A DNA stretch of 47,135 nt from Hondaea fermentalgiana. Taxonomy: Eukaryota > Sar > Bigyra > Thraustochytrida > Thraustochytriidae. The notes under the pieces are model-generated. The model saw only the letters and a list, made by a program, of their open reading frames with translations. It was not told the DNA's origin and made no database searches. Location of the stretch: NCBI GenBank assembly GCA_014084085.1, contig NPFB01000021.1, positions 204,417-251,551 on the forward strand, given 5' to 3'. This document shows, piece after piece, positions 1 through 8,223 of this stretch; positions within the stretch are counted from its first letter, which is position 1; the number at the start of each line of letters is the position of its first letter. The position numbers and the translations under genes are program-made.

Positions 1-1
1 T

Positions 2-1000
2 GCGGCCGGCGGCGGCAACCCCGGCGGCGCCTCGCCGCCGACGACGACACCGGCGGCGCCAGCGGCAGCGGCAGCGGCATCGACCGCATCAGCAACGTCG
101 CCGACCAGCGCAAAGGTGGCGGGCGCAATTGCCAACGACAAGGAAGGCGATGTGATCGTGGACCGTGCCGGCGACCGCTGGGTGGCCAAGGTGGACGCCG
201 ACACGGGCGTGCTCTTTTACTACAACGAAAAGTCGTGGGAGTCCCGCAACGAGCGGCCGCTTACCACAGAGAGTGTAGCAGATATTGCCGCTGCGCTGCC
301 CGCCCGTAAACCAGAATACGCCACCGACTGGTCTGATCCAAAATACCCGGACTGGATTCAATACATTGAATTCCAGTCCAAACGCGCGTATTACCATAAC
401 ACGGCCACGGGGGAAACCACGTGGGCACCGCCAGATCAACCAGACTTGGATGTCTTTAAAAAGGAGATTGAGGACTCCCAGCAGACGCTCATGACTGTGC
501 CAGATTCCGTGCCGTCCGCAGCGCCGGGGAGGCGTTTTCTGGCTGGCATTGTCGATGCTGGTGCATCCTTTGCGGCCGGTTGTGCCTTTGGAACGCTGGT
601 CTACCTCGACATTGGAAATCTCATGGGTGCTGGTGCCTCGGTGAGTCTTTCGGCATGGACCTTTTTTGTGTGCCGTGATATGATCTTTGAACGTGGCACG
701 CGGTCTCCGGGCAAGCGTCTGCTCAAGCTTGAGATTGTGCGCACCGATGGACAGCTTCCCTCTCGCTGGAACACTCTATTCCGTCAGATTTACCTTCCCG
801 TCTACCTTGGTTCTGCTTTTCTCATGCCGTACATTTTCGTCTTTTCGGCTGCGGATCTCGGTGCGATGCTCTTTACCGCCAAGCGCCAGCGTCTTGGAGA
901 CTTCATCGCGCAAACTCGCGTCATTGACGAGCAGCCGGACCGCCAGGTCCGCCTTGACGAGAAAGCGCGTGTCGATGATGAGGATGACGCAAAGGAGTGA
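2..1000 (+). CDS. WW-domain and RDD-family membrane protein, 5' end outside window
   Basis: The frame is open from base 2 to the TGA at 998-1000, so 332 residues are visible and the start lies before the window; no ATG begins the visible part. An Ala/Pro/Thr-rich stretch comes first. Two WW-type modules follow, at about visible residues 60-86 (W, FYYN, ERP) and 118-144 (WIQY, YYHN, TGETTW). An RDD-type membrane domain covers about 176-313: RRFLAGIVDA contains the R/D pair of helix 1, then SPGKRLLKLEIV, then KRQRLGDFIAQTRV, all as in Pfam RDD. Two to three hydrophobic segments lie inside it. WW domains bind proline-rich peptides; RDD proteins are membrane proteins of mostly unknown transport or scaffold role. 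The tail is charged and probably cytosolic. The domain calls are secure; the function is unknown. Confidence 0.8.
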   Translation, partial: AAGGGNPGGASPPTTTPAAPAAAAAASTASATSPTSAKVAGAIANDKEGDVIVDRAGDRWVAKVDADTGVLFYYNEKSWESRNERPLTTESVADIAAALPARKPEYATDWSDPKYPDWIQYIEFQSKRAYYHNTATGETTWAPPDQPDLDVFKKEIEDSQQTLMTVPDSVPSAAPGRRFLAGIVDAGASFAAGCAFGTLVYLDIGNLMGAGASVSLSAWTFFVCRDMIFERGTRSPGKRLLKLEIVRTDGQLPSRWNTLFRQIYLPVYLGSAFLMPYIFVFSAADLGAMLFTAKRQRLGDFIAQTRVIDEQPDRQVRLDEKARVDDEDDAKE

Positions 1001-1520
1001 TGAAAGTGCGTGTGAGCAAACCTCCAAGCCAGGAAGCAAGCAAGTACATGCGAGTAGGCGAAAAAAGCCCATTAGAGCACAGCCTACCGCTTCAACGGGT
1101 TGGGACCTTTGTAGACGGTCGGCTAGCAGCAACACGGAAGTGCAATGGACTGCAGCTACTTTCCTCGCTAGACCTAGATCACAATCTGCGTGCGTGCAAG
1201 CTTGATTTATGCAACGAGTGCGCGGCTCGCATCTGGTGTCTTCTGTAGTATGACGAACGAACGAACGAACGATCGATCGATCCATCGAATGATAGATAAA
1301 GAGAAAAGAAAAAAAGAAATATTTTCGAAACAATGTGACGATGATTGCACACGTCCAAATAGAGTCCATATATGAAAGGTTCGCCGTCGCACAAATCCAG
1401 GAACGGTCAAGTTCGACAATGAAAGTCGAAAAAAGTTTCTCTTGCTTCTCCGAACGCATAACTTGGAAAATTCAAGTTTTCAAGCCTGACAAGACTTACG
1501 CGTGGTGCGACGCTAATTTG
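1001..1520. other. 3' flank of the RDD gene
   Basis: No coding region is supported here. The stretch becomes AT-richer than the genes. It contains a short tetranucleotide run (ACGA repeats passing into GATC repeats, about 1252-1283). Small open frames in it have no protein-like composition. Confidence 0.6.
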
Positions 1521-2095
1521 GTATATTTCGCAGCCTTGTGTGTATGTGTATCTGTAAACGTTCGACGGTAAACAAAAAAGAAGATATTTTCAAAAAGAAT
1601 GCAAATGCAAGATCGACAAGTATCTCTGACGCTGGCGCGAGTGGCGCGAGGGTTCGAGTCGCCGCGCAAAAGTTTTTCGCAGGCCTCAGCGACCGCTTGC
1701 TAGACATGCTCAACTTTAAAGATGCCAAGCTCACAAACATAATCAATAATGCCTTCCGCCATGTTGAGGCCCATAATGCGATCCTACTTTGATATTCGCA
1801 GCAGGAGCAATGTGTGTGTGTTATCTGTAAAAGTTCGCTTATTAGGTCTATGCGGTATAAACAAAGAAAACAGATCAAGAAAAAGGAAGGCAAATGCAAC
1901 ATCGATTAGTATCCCTGACGCTGGCGCGGGGCGGCGCGGATGGTCGAGTCGACGCGCAGAAGCGCCTCGCTGGCCTCGGCGGCAGCTAGCAAAACATGCT
2001 CCTTGGCCTTGAAACTCTCAAAGATGCCGAGCTCACGAACATCACCAATAGTGCCTTCCGTCATGTTGAGACCCATCGTGCTCTGGCCATCATGG
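1521..2095. repeat. Direct tandem duplication covering the CCT2 3' end
   Basis: Two adjacent copies of about 270-305 bp are visible, unit A at about 1521-1790 and unit B at about 1791-2095. Both start with a TAT..TTCGCAG stretch, followed by a TGTGTGTG run, ATCTGTAAA, a purine-rich AAATGCAA block and CTGACGCTGGCGCG (1626 in A, 1915 in B, offset 289). Both then run through the last codons of CCT2 in antisense. The offset rises to 302 at GCCTTCCG (1751 versus 2053) because A lacks 1 nt near the C-terminal end and a further 12 nt. Unit B is the intact CCT2 end plus its 3' UTR; unit A is diverged. Confidence 0.8.
1618..1779 (-). pseudogene. Decayed duplicate of the CCT2 C-terminus
   Basis: Read on the minus strand from ATG at about 1775, the copy gives MGLNMAEGIIDYVCELGIF, which aligns with [19 protein letters not shown] of the intact CCT2 at 1906-3489. 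A 12-nt in-frame deletion removes four residues. A TAG then interrupts the frame after EHV, and alignment resumes with AEACEKLLRGDS against [13 protein letters not shown] 1-nt deletion follows near the C-terminal end. Substitutions occur at all codon positions, as expected for relaxed constraint. No N-terminal or ATPase part is present, so it cannot encode a chaperonin. It lies immediately downstream of the true CCT2 stop in CCT2 orientation. Confidence 0.8.
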
Positions 2096-3489
2096 TGCGC
2101 CACACGGAGCTGGCTGACAAGGTCCGCCGAGTCATAGCCGCCGTTATCGGCAATGGTCGCGGGAAGAGTACGCAATGCCTTGGCAAAGGCCTCAACAGCG
2201 AGAGCCTTCTTGCCAGAAATGGTCGGGGTGATCTCGTCAACGGCCTTGGCCATGAGCATCTCCGCGCAGCCGCCACCAAGAGTGACACGGGACTCCTTGA
2301 CGGTCTGCGAGAGCACCGCGAGGGCGTCGTGCAGAGACCGCTCTGCCTCGTCGAGGACGTGCGTCGACGCGCCCCGCAATACAACGGTGCAGGCCTTGCC
2401 GCTCTGCACGCCCGAAAACTTGATGAAACGCTTCTCGCCAATCATCGTTTCTTCAATGAGATCGGCGTGGCCGAGCTGGATCGCCTCCGGGTTCTCAAAG
2501 GTTGAGGTGAGCTCGGCGCCCGTGACGGTAGAGAGGCGCTCGACGCCGTCGAAATCAGCGTGCTCGATGCACATCACGCCCGCCTCGGCAAAGAGCGAAG
2601 CCGGCCAATCATAGACGAGCTGACGGTTAATGAACACATTGCATCCGGACTTGAGAATCTTGTCCACCTTGGCCTTCATCTTTTGCTTTTCGGCCTCTTC
2701 GATCTCGGCCACTGCGTCCATCGAGTCTACCTTGACGCGCGAGCCATAGATCTTGACCTTGTCCGTATCCATGGGCGTGTTGGCCACCATAATCTTGGCG
2801 TTCTCCAGGCGCTTGGGCTGGCCGACGCCAATCTTGAGGTCCGCCAAAAAGCCCTCGTCGAGAAAGGACTGCTCGAGGCTGCCGCCGGGGACCTTGATGA
2901 CCTGGATCAGGTTGAGATCGGTGCTTCCACCGAGACGGAGAACAGCGTCCACGGCCAGGTTGGCAAAGCGGTCCTTGTCCTTGTTCAGGAGCTTGCTGGA
3001 CAGCGTGGTGCGCGCAATATTGAGCAGGTCGCCGCGGAAGGCCTCCAGGTCCGAGCCGTGGTCCACGGCGCTGTCCTCGAGGGCCTTGCGGGCGGCGGCC
3101 ACGGCAAGACGCCAGCCATCGCAAATGGTCATGGGGTGCACACGCTGATGAATGAGCTGTTCGGCCTCGCGCAGGAGCTCGCCTGCGAGAACAACAACCG
3201 AGGTCGTGCCATCACCAACTTCGTCGTCCTGGGACCGGCTCATGTCCACGAGCACCTTGGCAGCCGGGTTGTCAATGTGGATGGAGCTCAGGATGGTGGC
3301 ACCGTCGTTGGTGATGTTCATGCTGTCCGGGTTGGACATGGACTGGAGGATCTTGTCCATGCCCTTGGGTCCAAGAGTGGATTTAACCAAGTCGCTGATG
3401 GCGATCGCGCCCACAAAGGAGCTCATGCGGGAGTTCTCGCCCTTGTCGATCATCGACTCGGCGCTGAGCACGCTGTTGGGGTCCGCCAT
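1906..3489 (-). CDS. CCT2: T-complex protein 1 subunit beta (CCT2)
   Basis: Beta subunit of the cytosolic group II chaperonin CCT/TRiC, which folds actin, tubulin and WD-repeat proteins with ATP. The protein has 527 residues, normal for the family, from ATG at 3489. Visible ATP-site motifs are [10 protein letters not shown] (37-46), NDGATIL (61-67) and GDGTTS (92-97), plus the GGG turn in LGGGCAEM. Beta-type identity rests on long near-identical stretches known from CCT2 orthologues, such as [36 protein letters not shown]-like [13 protein letters not shown] and [13 protein letters not shown]. The end [10 protein letters not shown] matches the RAAPRxR tail of CCT2. It is uninterrupted and intron-free. 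It is divergent from the SET gene at 4323 and followed by a decayed duplicate of its own tail. Confidence 0.97.
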   Translation of the reverse strand: MADPNSVLSAESMIDKGENSRMSSFVGAIAISDLVKSTLGPKGMDKILQSMSNPDSMNITNDGATILSSIHIDNPAAKVLVDMSRSQDDEVGDGTTSVVVLAGELLREAEQLIHQRVHPMTICDGWRLAVAAARKALEDSAVDHGSDLEAFRGDLLNIARTTLSSKLLNKDKDRFANLAVDAVLRLGGSTDLNLIQVIKVPGGSLEQSFLDEGFLADLKIGVGQPKRLENAKIMVANTPMDTDKVKIYGSRVKVDSMDAVAEIEEAEKQKMKAKVDKILKSGCNVFINRQLVYDWPASLFAEAGVMCIEHADFDGVERLSTVTGAELTSTFENPEAIQLGHADLIEETMIGEKRFIKFSGVQSGKACTVVLRGASTHVLDEAERSLHDALAVLSQTVKESRVTLGGGCAEMLMAKAVDEITPTISGKKALAVEAFAKALRTLPATIADNGGYDSADLVSQLRVAHHDGQSTMGLNMTEGTIGDVRELGIFESFKAKEHVLLAAAEASEALLRVDSTIRAAPRQRQGY

Positions 3490-4152
3490 TTTGCCGGTCG
3501 CTAGCTCAACGCTGGCTGCTTTCCCTTTCGCTGCTCTTGTTCTTGCTCTTGCCGCTTTGGCGAGAGATCGGGATCGAGAATTCCAACGACGGCAGCCTGT
3601 TCCAGCGGGACGCCGGCGTTACCTCTGCGGCCTCGCGGGGAGACGGCGGCGCGCGGGGGCTTCGCGTGCGCGGCTCGCTGCTCTGCTCCGCTCCGCTCTG
3701 CTCTGCTCTGCTCTCCTCTGCGCGGCGGCGTGCGCGTGCGGCGAGCGGCAACGAACGGTCGCTCTCCTCGTTGGGTGTCTGTCTACCTGTCTGCCCGCCC
3801 GCCCGCCTCTATCCTCGCACTTGCCTCGCCGCGCCCACTGGCCCAAACCGCCTTTGCCCACTTGCGCCGCCGCATTGTCCACTTGCGCCGCCGCCCCGCA
3901 ACAGCGCCCGCGCAACCGTCGCTCGCGCGGGGTTCCAGAGGTGCCGGCGCTCGCGAAGGTCGCCTCGTGTATCGTAAAGGAGAGCACGCGCTGCCAGCTG
4001 CGCTGCTTCAAGCGGCACAATCGCTCGCCGCGCCAACGGCTGGAGCCCTGCGCGGCCTTGCGGCGCGGGCCTCGGGCGGCGAGGACGTGCTGCGCGAGCC
4101 GCGGAGACGGAAAACGCGCGCGGGGAAGGAAGGACGCTGTGCTGGGTGCGAC

Positions 4153-4186
<34 letters not shown>

Positions 4187-4322
4187 GTGATGGTGATGAT
4201 GATGATGGAGTGATGATCGACGATGAGGAAAGAGAGAGAAGAGCAGACGCAAGACCTGGAGTAGTATCTTGCAGTGAGCCCGGCCAGGGAGTGTGACAGA
4301 GCGGGCTCGCGGAGGACGCCGG
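3490..4322. promoter_or_regulatory. Divergent intergenic region between CCT2 and the SET gene
   Basis: This 833-bp spacer separates two genes read outward and must hold both promoters. It is GC-rich, with a GCTCT/GCTCC pentamer run (about 3677-3720) and a long GAT trinucleotide run (about 4152-4206). No TATA box or RNA gene could be recognised. Open frames across it are Arg/Ala-rich composition artefacts or translations of the GAT run. Confidence 0.5.
4152..4206. repeat. GAT trinucleotide microsatellite
   Basis: About 17 GAT-type triplets in a row with a few GGT interruptions, about 120 bp before the SET-gene ATG, probably in its 5' UTR or promoter. It would translate as poly-Asp, poly-Met or poly-His, which explains the odd frames across it. 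Confidence 0.9.
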
Positions 4323-5795
4323 ATGGCCAAGGGCCGACGACGCCAGGCGCAAGAGGACGCCGCGCCAGGGTCGCGGGCCCTGGGGACAGAAGCCGCTGAT
4401 GACGATGCCGGCGACACCGCAGGGAGCGACGACGAGGCAGATGAGAATCCCAGCGGCCGTCTCGGCGACGCCGTGACGTACGCCGGTGTCCTCTTGGCGC
4501 TTGCAGTGGTCTTGGGCAGCCTGCTGCTGGCCATGGAAACAGAAGATCCGGCGTGGACGGCTTTCGAGATGTGGTCCCGTCTAAATGGCATTCAGTCCGA
4601 GCTCACATGCATGCAGGCTCAAGACCAAGATGGTGCGCGGTATACCATTGCTGCAAGGGACCTTGTCGCGGAGAGCCCAGTTCTTCGCGTACCGCGTGCA
4701 GCAATTCTTGCAGCGTCGGATGCGCACAATGTGAGCGGAACGCAAGGTCTCTCAGCGCAACTTGCAGGACACATCCGGCGCCTCGCCGATCACGAGCTTG
4801 CGCCAGGAAATGCCACATTTTCCACGAGCAGGCGCATGGTTCTGGCTGTGCTTCTCATGTGGCATCGGCGTGTTGGCGCCACCCGTCCTACGCGTTGGAG
4901 CGCATATGCCACGCTACTTCCCGAACGGGTACCAGGCTTGCCACGAAACCTAGATGCGAGCACCCTGGCAATATTACAAGGAACGAGCGCACTCAAAATG
5001 GCCGAGGCGCGCACACGCCGCTTCAAAGAGGAGTTTAGACATTTACGGCATGGCTTCAAGTCCGTGTGCAAAGCCAAACCCTGGTTCGAGGAGCACGACT
5101 ACGTTTGGGCGCGTGACATGGTTGATTCGCGAAGCTTCATGCTTTCGCTCGGAGATCAAGCTGTCGAGGTAGCGATGGTGCCTTTCGCTGACCTTGCAGA
5201 TCACGCCAACGAGAACTGTGCCCTCTCGCATCACATGGATGAAAACGGGGACTTTGTGGCCACTTCGAGGTGTGCGTTTGCCAAGGGTGACCTCGTACAT
5301 AATTGGTACGGGGAGTGGGGAAACTCAGCGCTCATGTCACAGTGGGGCTTTGCTTTGGATTTTAATCCATTCGACAGCGTGTCTCTCTCCTTGAACCAAT
5401 CCGCGTCTCTGTATTGTGTTATTTTTCGTAGCGAGAAAGAGGGCATTCACCAAAACTGTGTTCGTGAGCTTGTACCGCAATTCCAGGAATTGCTTGGTAC
5501 GAGTGCCGTTCTCGCGGGTGATGTTGCGCTGCAAGAGGTCTTTCAAGCATCGGAAAGTCAGCTGCGTGCCTTGGAGGCCTCGCAGTCGCTTGACGAGGTT
5601 CTCGGCCGCTTGGAAGCAATAGAAACGGAGAGGCCTACAACAACAGAGCGCAGTGCCCTACTGACCTGGCTCAGTGAGCACGAAACCTTGTCCCTTTCGA
5701 TGGCTCGATGTGCAAAGGCTCGCTCAGCTCTCTCCCACGTCGTTCTTCGACACCGTTTTCAAGACCTTGTCCTTGGTATCTGTTTAGGCCTTTGA
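4323..5795 (+). CDS. Membrane-anchored SET-domain protein methyltransferase (SETD3/SETD6/Rubisco-LSMT type)
   Basis: A 490-residue protein from the first ATG; the frame also runs upstream to a GTG at 4293, not accepted as a start. Residues 1-48 are basic then acidic and disordered. Residues 51-70 form one strongly hydrophobic segment, so the enzyme is probably an N-terminally anchored type II membrane protein. SETD3-type signatures follow in order: VWARDMVDSRSF (usual form WAxxxVxTRxF), VPFADLADHANEN (usual VPxxDxxNHxxxxN) and NWYGEWGNSALMSQWGF (usual YGxxxNxxLLxxYGF). A helical region resembling the Rubisco-LSMT substrate-binding domain ends the protein. Family members methylate lysine or, for SETD3, actin histidine using S-adenosylmethionine. 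The N of the NH motif is D here (DHA). The substrate is unknown; the membrane anchor is unusual. Confidence 0.8.
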   Translation: MAKGRRRQAQEDAAPGSRALGTEAADDDAGDTAGSDDEADENPSGRLGDAVTYAGVLLALAVVLGSLLLAMETEDPAWTAFEMWSRLNGIQSELTCMQAQDQDGARYTIAARDLVAESPVLRVPRAAILAASDAHNVSGTQGLSAQLAGHIRRLADHELAPGNATFSTSRRMVLAVLLMWHRRVGATRPTRWSAYATLLPERVPGLPRNLDASTLAILQGTSALKMAEARTRRFKEEFRHLRHGFKSVCKAKPWFEEHDYVWARDMVDSRSFMLSLGDQAVEVAMVPFADLADHANENCALSHHMDENGDFVATSRCAFAKGDLVHNWYGEWGNSALMSQWGFALDFNPFDSVSLSLNQSASLYCVIFRSEKEGIHQNCVRELVPQFQELLGTSAVLAGDVALQEVFQASESQLRALEASQSLDEVLGRLEAIETERPTTTERSALLTWLSEHETLSLSMARCAKARSALSHVVLRHRFQDLVLGICLGL

Positions 5796-7209
5796 TCTTT
5801 CTGTAAAGTAATGACTGCAAGACCATGGGGTTTTGCGTCATGAATCTATCTGACAAGCGTGGTGTATTTGATGTGAATTTCTCTTCTTTAACGTCAAGCG
5901 ATAGAAGGAATATTTTGGGAGAGAGGGTCTGTGGCGTACGCACATCTTACGAACAAGTTTCGTGGACTAAAATTTAACGTTAACACCGGTATTGCTTTCC
6001 AAATTTCGTCAAAATCCCCTAGTTTCATATCTTTTCTTTCAATTTCTAAGGTCCGCTCAAATCTGCAAAATTGGCTCTTCATGCGGTTTAGTGAGCATAC
6101 TATTCTAACCTTGTACAGGCACCGCTCGAAAGATTTAACACGATGGTATAAATGGTTGCGCTTAGAAAATCAGTGAAGCCAAAGAAGGTTGTTTATGCCG
6201 ATTTGCCCTTCGAATGTAAGGTGGTGGGCGGCAGGGAAAACATGGAGGAACGCAAGGCAGACACGAGATGAGAACAACGACGGCTTCAGCAGCTTTACGT
6301 GTTTTCCTGTGCGACTGGTGATCTGCGGAAGCTGTTGTAGGCCTACGTAACGTTGCGGCGTCAGAAGTGTGCTCATCAGTCGTACGTTTCGCTTGTAAAA
6401 TTCGATCATGATCATCACATCACGTTGAAATTCTCAGGCCCAAGGTGCCATGGTACATCGCGAACTGCGTGTTGAAAAACAAAGAGAGCCATTTTGGCTG
6501 ACAATCGCACAGCTTTATCAGCAAAATTGTAATCTCCTTGTTGACCTTTCTTTTCGTCAATCTCCCCTTTGGCGGTGCTCGTTTTCCTCCTTGGCATGAG
6601 AACAATTGGCATGAATTTCTTGGTCAAAACTAGAAAAACAGAGAAAATCCTCAATGCCAGAAAATACCTCCGTGCAGCGATCCCTGCATCCCTTTCTTTC
6701 TCCCGCCGTTTCTTTTAGGCAAACGCGGAGCTGTGTCTCGGCAAAACAAAAAATTGGTTCAATGAAGCCGGGGTGACAGTTTCATATTGGAGTTGAACGT
6801 TGTGGCACTTTGGTGGAAATAGGGAGCGTGCACACACGACCGACGTGTCTAGGCAAATAGAGAAGTCCGCTCGCCTGCGAAGGAGAGCACGCAAGCGAGC
6901 AAGCAAGCGCGTCGAGGCGCGAGCGCCAGGACCAGCGCGATCTCGCGCGAGCGGCGAGACAACCGCTCTCGTTGTGAACGAGAAGAGCTGAGTAAAGCAC
7001 ACAGGCAAAAGAGAAGCAAGCAAGCAAGAGCGAGCAAAAGCAAGGAAGCAAGCACATTGACACGCGCAAGGGCCCTTCGTCGGCCCCTTGTATATTTCTG
7101 AACGAGGGAACATCAACGGCTGTTGCGCGCCAATACCGCGGTCTTTGAGAAAGGCCGCGCACTCGTCTACTTATTTGCTTGATTGTTTGGTTTCCTTTCA
7201 CCACGAAAG
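5796..7209. other. Intergenic region, no gene recognised
   Basis: This 1.4-kb spacer has two parts. About 5796-6720 is comparatively AT-rich. About 6800-7100 is an Arg/Ala-type low-complexity stretch with imperfect AAGCAAGC and GAGCAAGC repeats (about 6890-7050). Open frames of 60-140 codons exist on both strands but look like noise. No tRNA, 5S or snRNA signature was found. The last part should carry the promoter and 5' UTR of the gene at 7210. Confidence 0.5.
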
Positions 7210-8223
7210 ATGGCTTTCTTTGGACGATTTCTCGACACCTGGGTCGTGGACCGCGTTATGTTCGAGTTCGTAAACCAAGGCGGATGCAATTGTTGCGGGT
7301 TTACGCACGGCGGCATGGGCATGCAAGACTTTATGGCGCTGTGCTCGGACGTAGAGACTGATGACGGACGCACGGAACGTCGATCGCCATGGCCGCCCTT
7401 TATGCAGAATGAGGTCTGGGCCGACCGCGTCAAGTTTCGTCGAATGCTCAAGGAGACCATGGGCATCTATCGCGAGCGCTTCGAGCAGCACGGGGCGGAC
7501 TTTGTCACCTGGTGGCTCGAGCTCGACCCGAAGGAGCGCAAACGTTGCTTTATGATGCCCAAGGAGGAACTGCGCGTGCAGTTCAACAGCACCTACGACT
7601 TTCAGACGGCGTACCAAGTGGTCCTGTGCAGCGTGCTCGAGCAGGTCGAGAACTTTCCCTCGACGGGATACAAGAATGATGGCGGCACAGATTGCGAGGT
7701 CTTTCTGGAGACACACCTCGGCACGAAGCGCGGGGCTTGGACAGTTGCTGATGCCTACGTGAACACGGACGAGGGCTGCGATATGTTCTTTGGCATGCTC
7801 ATGCAGCTGGGCGGAGACCACCTCTTACCAAAGCGTCCGACGGAGAGCCGCAAACAGGCCGCGCAGGCAAAGCGCAGCGTCGAGGAGGCTGGCAAGGACT
7901 TGGATCAGAAGGTTTCTGCCGATGACGATGATGACGACGACGAGGGGGAGGAGGAGGCGGAGGAGGAGGAGGACGCAGACAGGAAAAAGTCTACGGATAG
8001 CGGCACGCAGAGCTTTCGTGGCGACCGCCGGCTCGTGCGTGTTCTCATTTTCCGTTACTTTGCAGATATGGCGTGGACTCGCTTCAAGCGCGCTGTGCTT
8101 GACAATCAGGAGACCTCGTCCACTCCGGAGGAAGAAGGCAAGCTCGCTCCCTCTGCATCTGAGTCTGCCAGCGCTTGTGATGCCGCGCCGGACGCCTCTT
8201 CACCGGAGAAGAAGACAACCTGA
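7210..8223 (+). CDS. Uncharacterised protein with Cys-rich N-terminus and acidic tail
   Basis: A 337-residue protein from ATG (AAAGATGGC context); an upstream in-frame TTG at 7183 was not accepted. I do not recognise the family. Residues 1-200 look like a folded domain, with a short Cys/Gly cluster (GGCNCCGFTHGGMGMQDF, about 22-39) and many aromatic residues. A second region (VADAYVNTDEGCDMFFGMLMQLGGD) is well ordered. An acidic run of Asp and Glu follows at about 240-260. A short hydrophobic-aromatic block (RVLIFRYFADMAWTRFKRAVLD) comes next, then a Ser/Glu-rich disordered tail. There is no signal peptide or clear membrane helix. Codon use matches neighbouring genes, so it is probably real. 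Confidence 0.7.
   Translation: MAFFGRFLDTWVVDRVMFEFVNQGGCNCCGFTHGGMGMQDFMALCSDVETDDGRTERRSPWPPFMQNEVWADRVKFRRMLKETMGIYRERFEQHGADFVTWWLELDPKERKRCFMMPKEELRVQFNSTYDFQTAYQVVLCSVLEQVENFPSTGYKNDGGTDCEVFLETHLGTKRGAWTVADAYVNTDEGCDMFFGMLMQLGGDHLLPKRPTESRKQAAQAKRSVEEAGKDLDQKVSADDDDDDDEGEEEAEEEEDADRKKSTDSGTQSFRGDRRLVRVLIFRYFADMAWTRFKRAVLDNQETSSTPEEEGKLAPSASESASACDAAPDASSPEKKTT

Noticed and set aside
1651..1660. GGTTCGAGTC resembling a tRNA B box
   Set aside because: It is part of the CCT2-tail duplicate (intact copy has GGTCGAGTC), and no A box or cloverleaf surrounds it.
4008..4352. Poly-Ser/poly-His/poly-Met frames over the GAT run
   Set aside because: Simple translations of a microsatellite in different frames.
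5931..6654. Small frames (79-82 codons) in the spacer after the SET gene
   Set aside because: No conserved motif and no codon bias like the neighbouring genes; expected by chance in AT-richer DNA.
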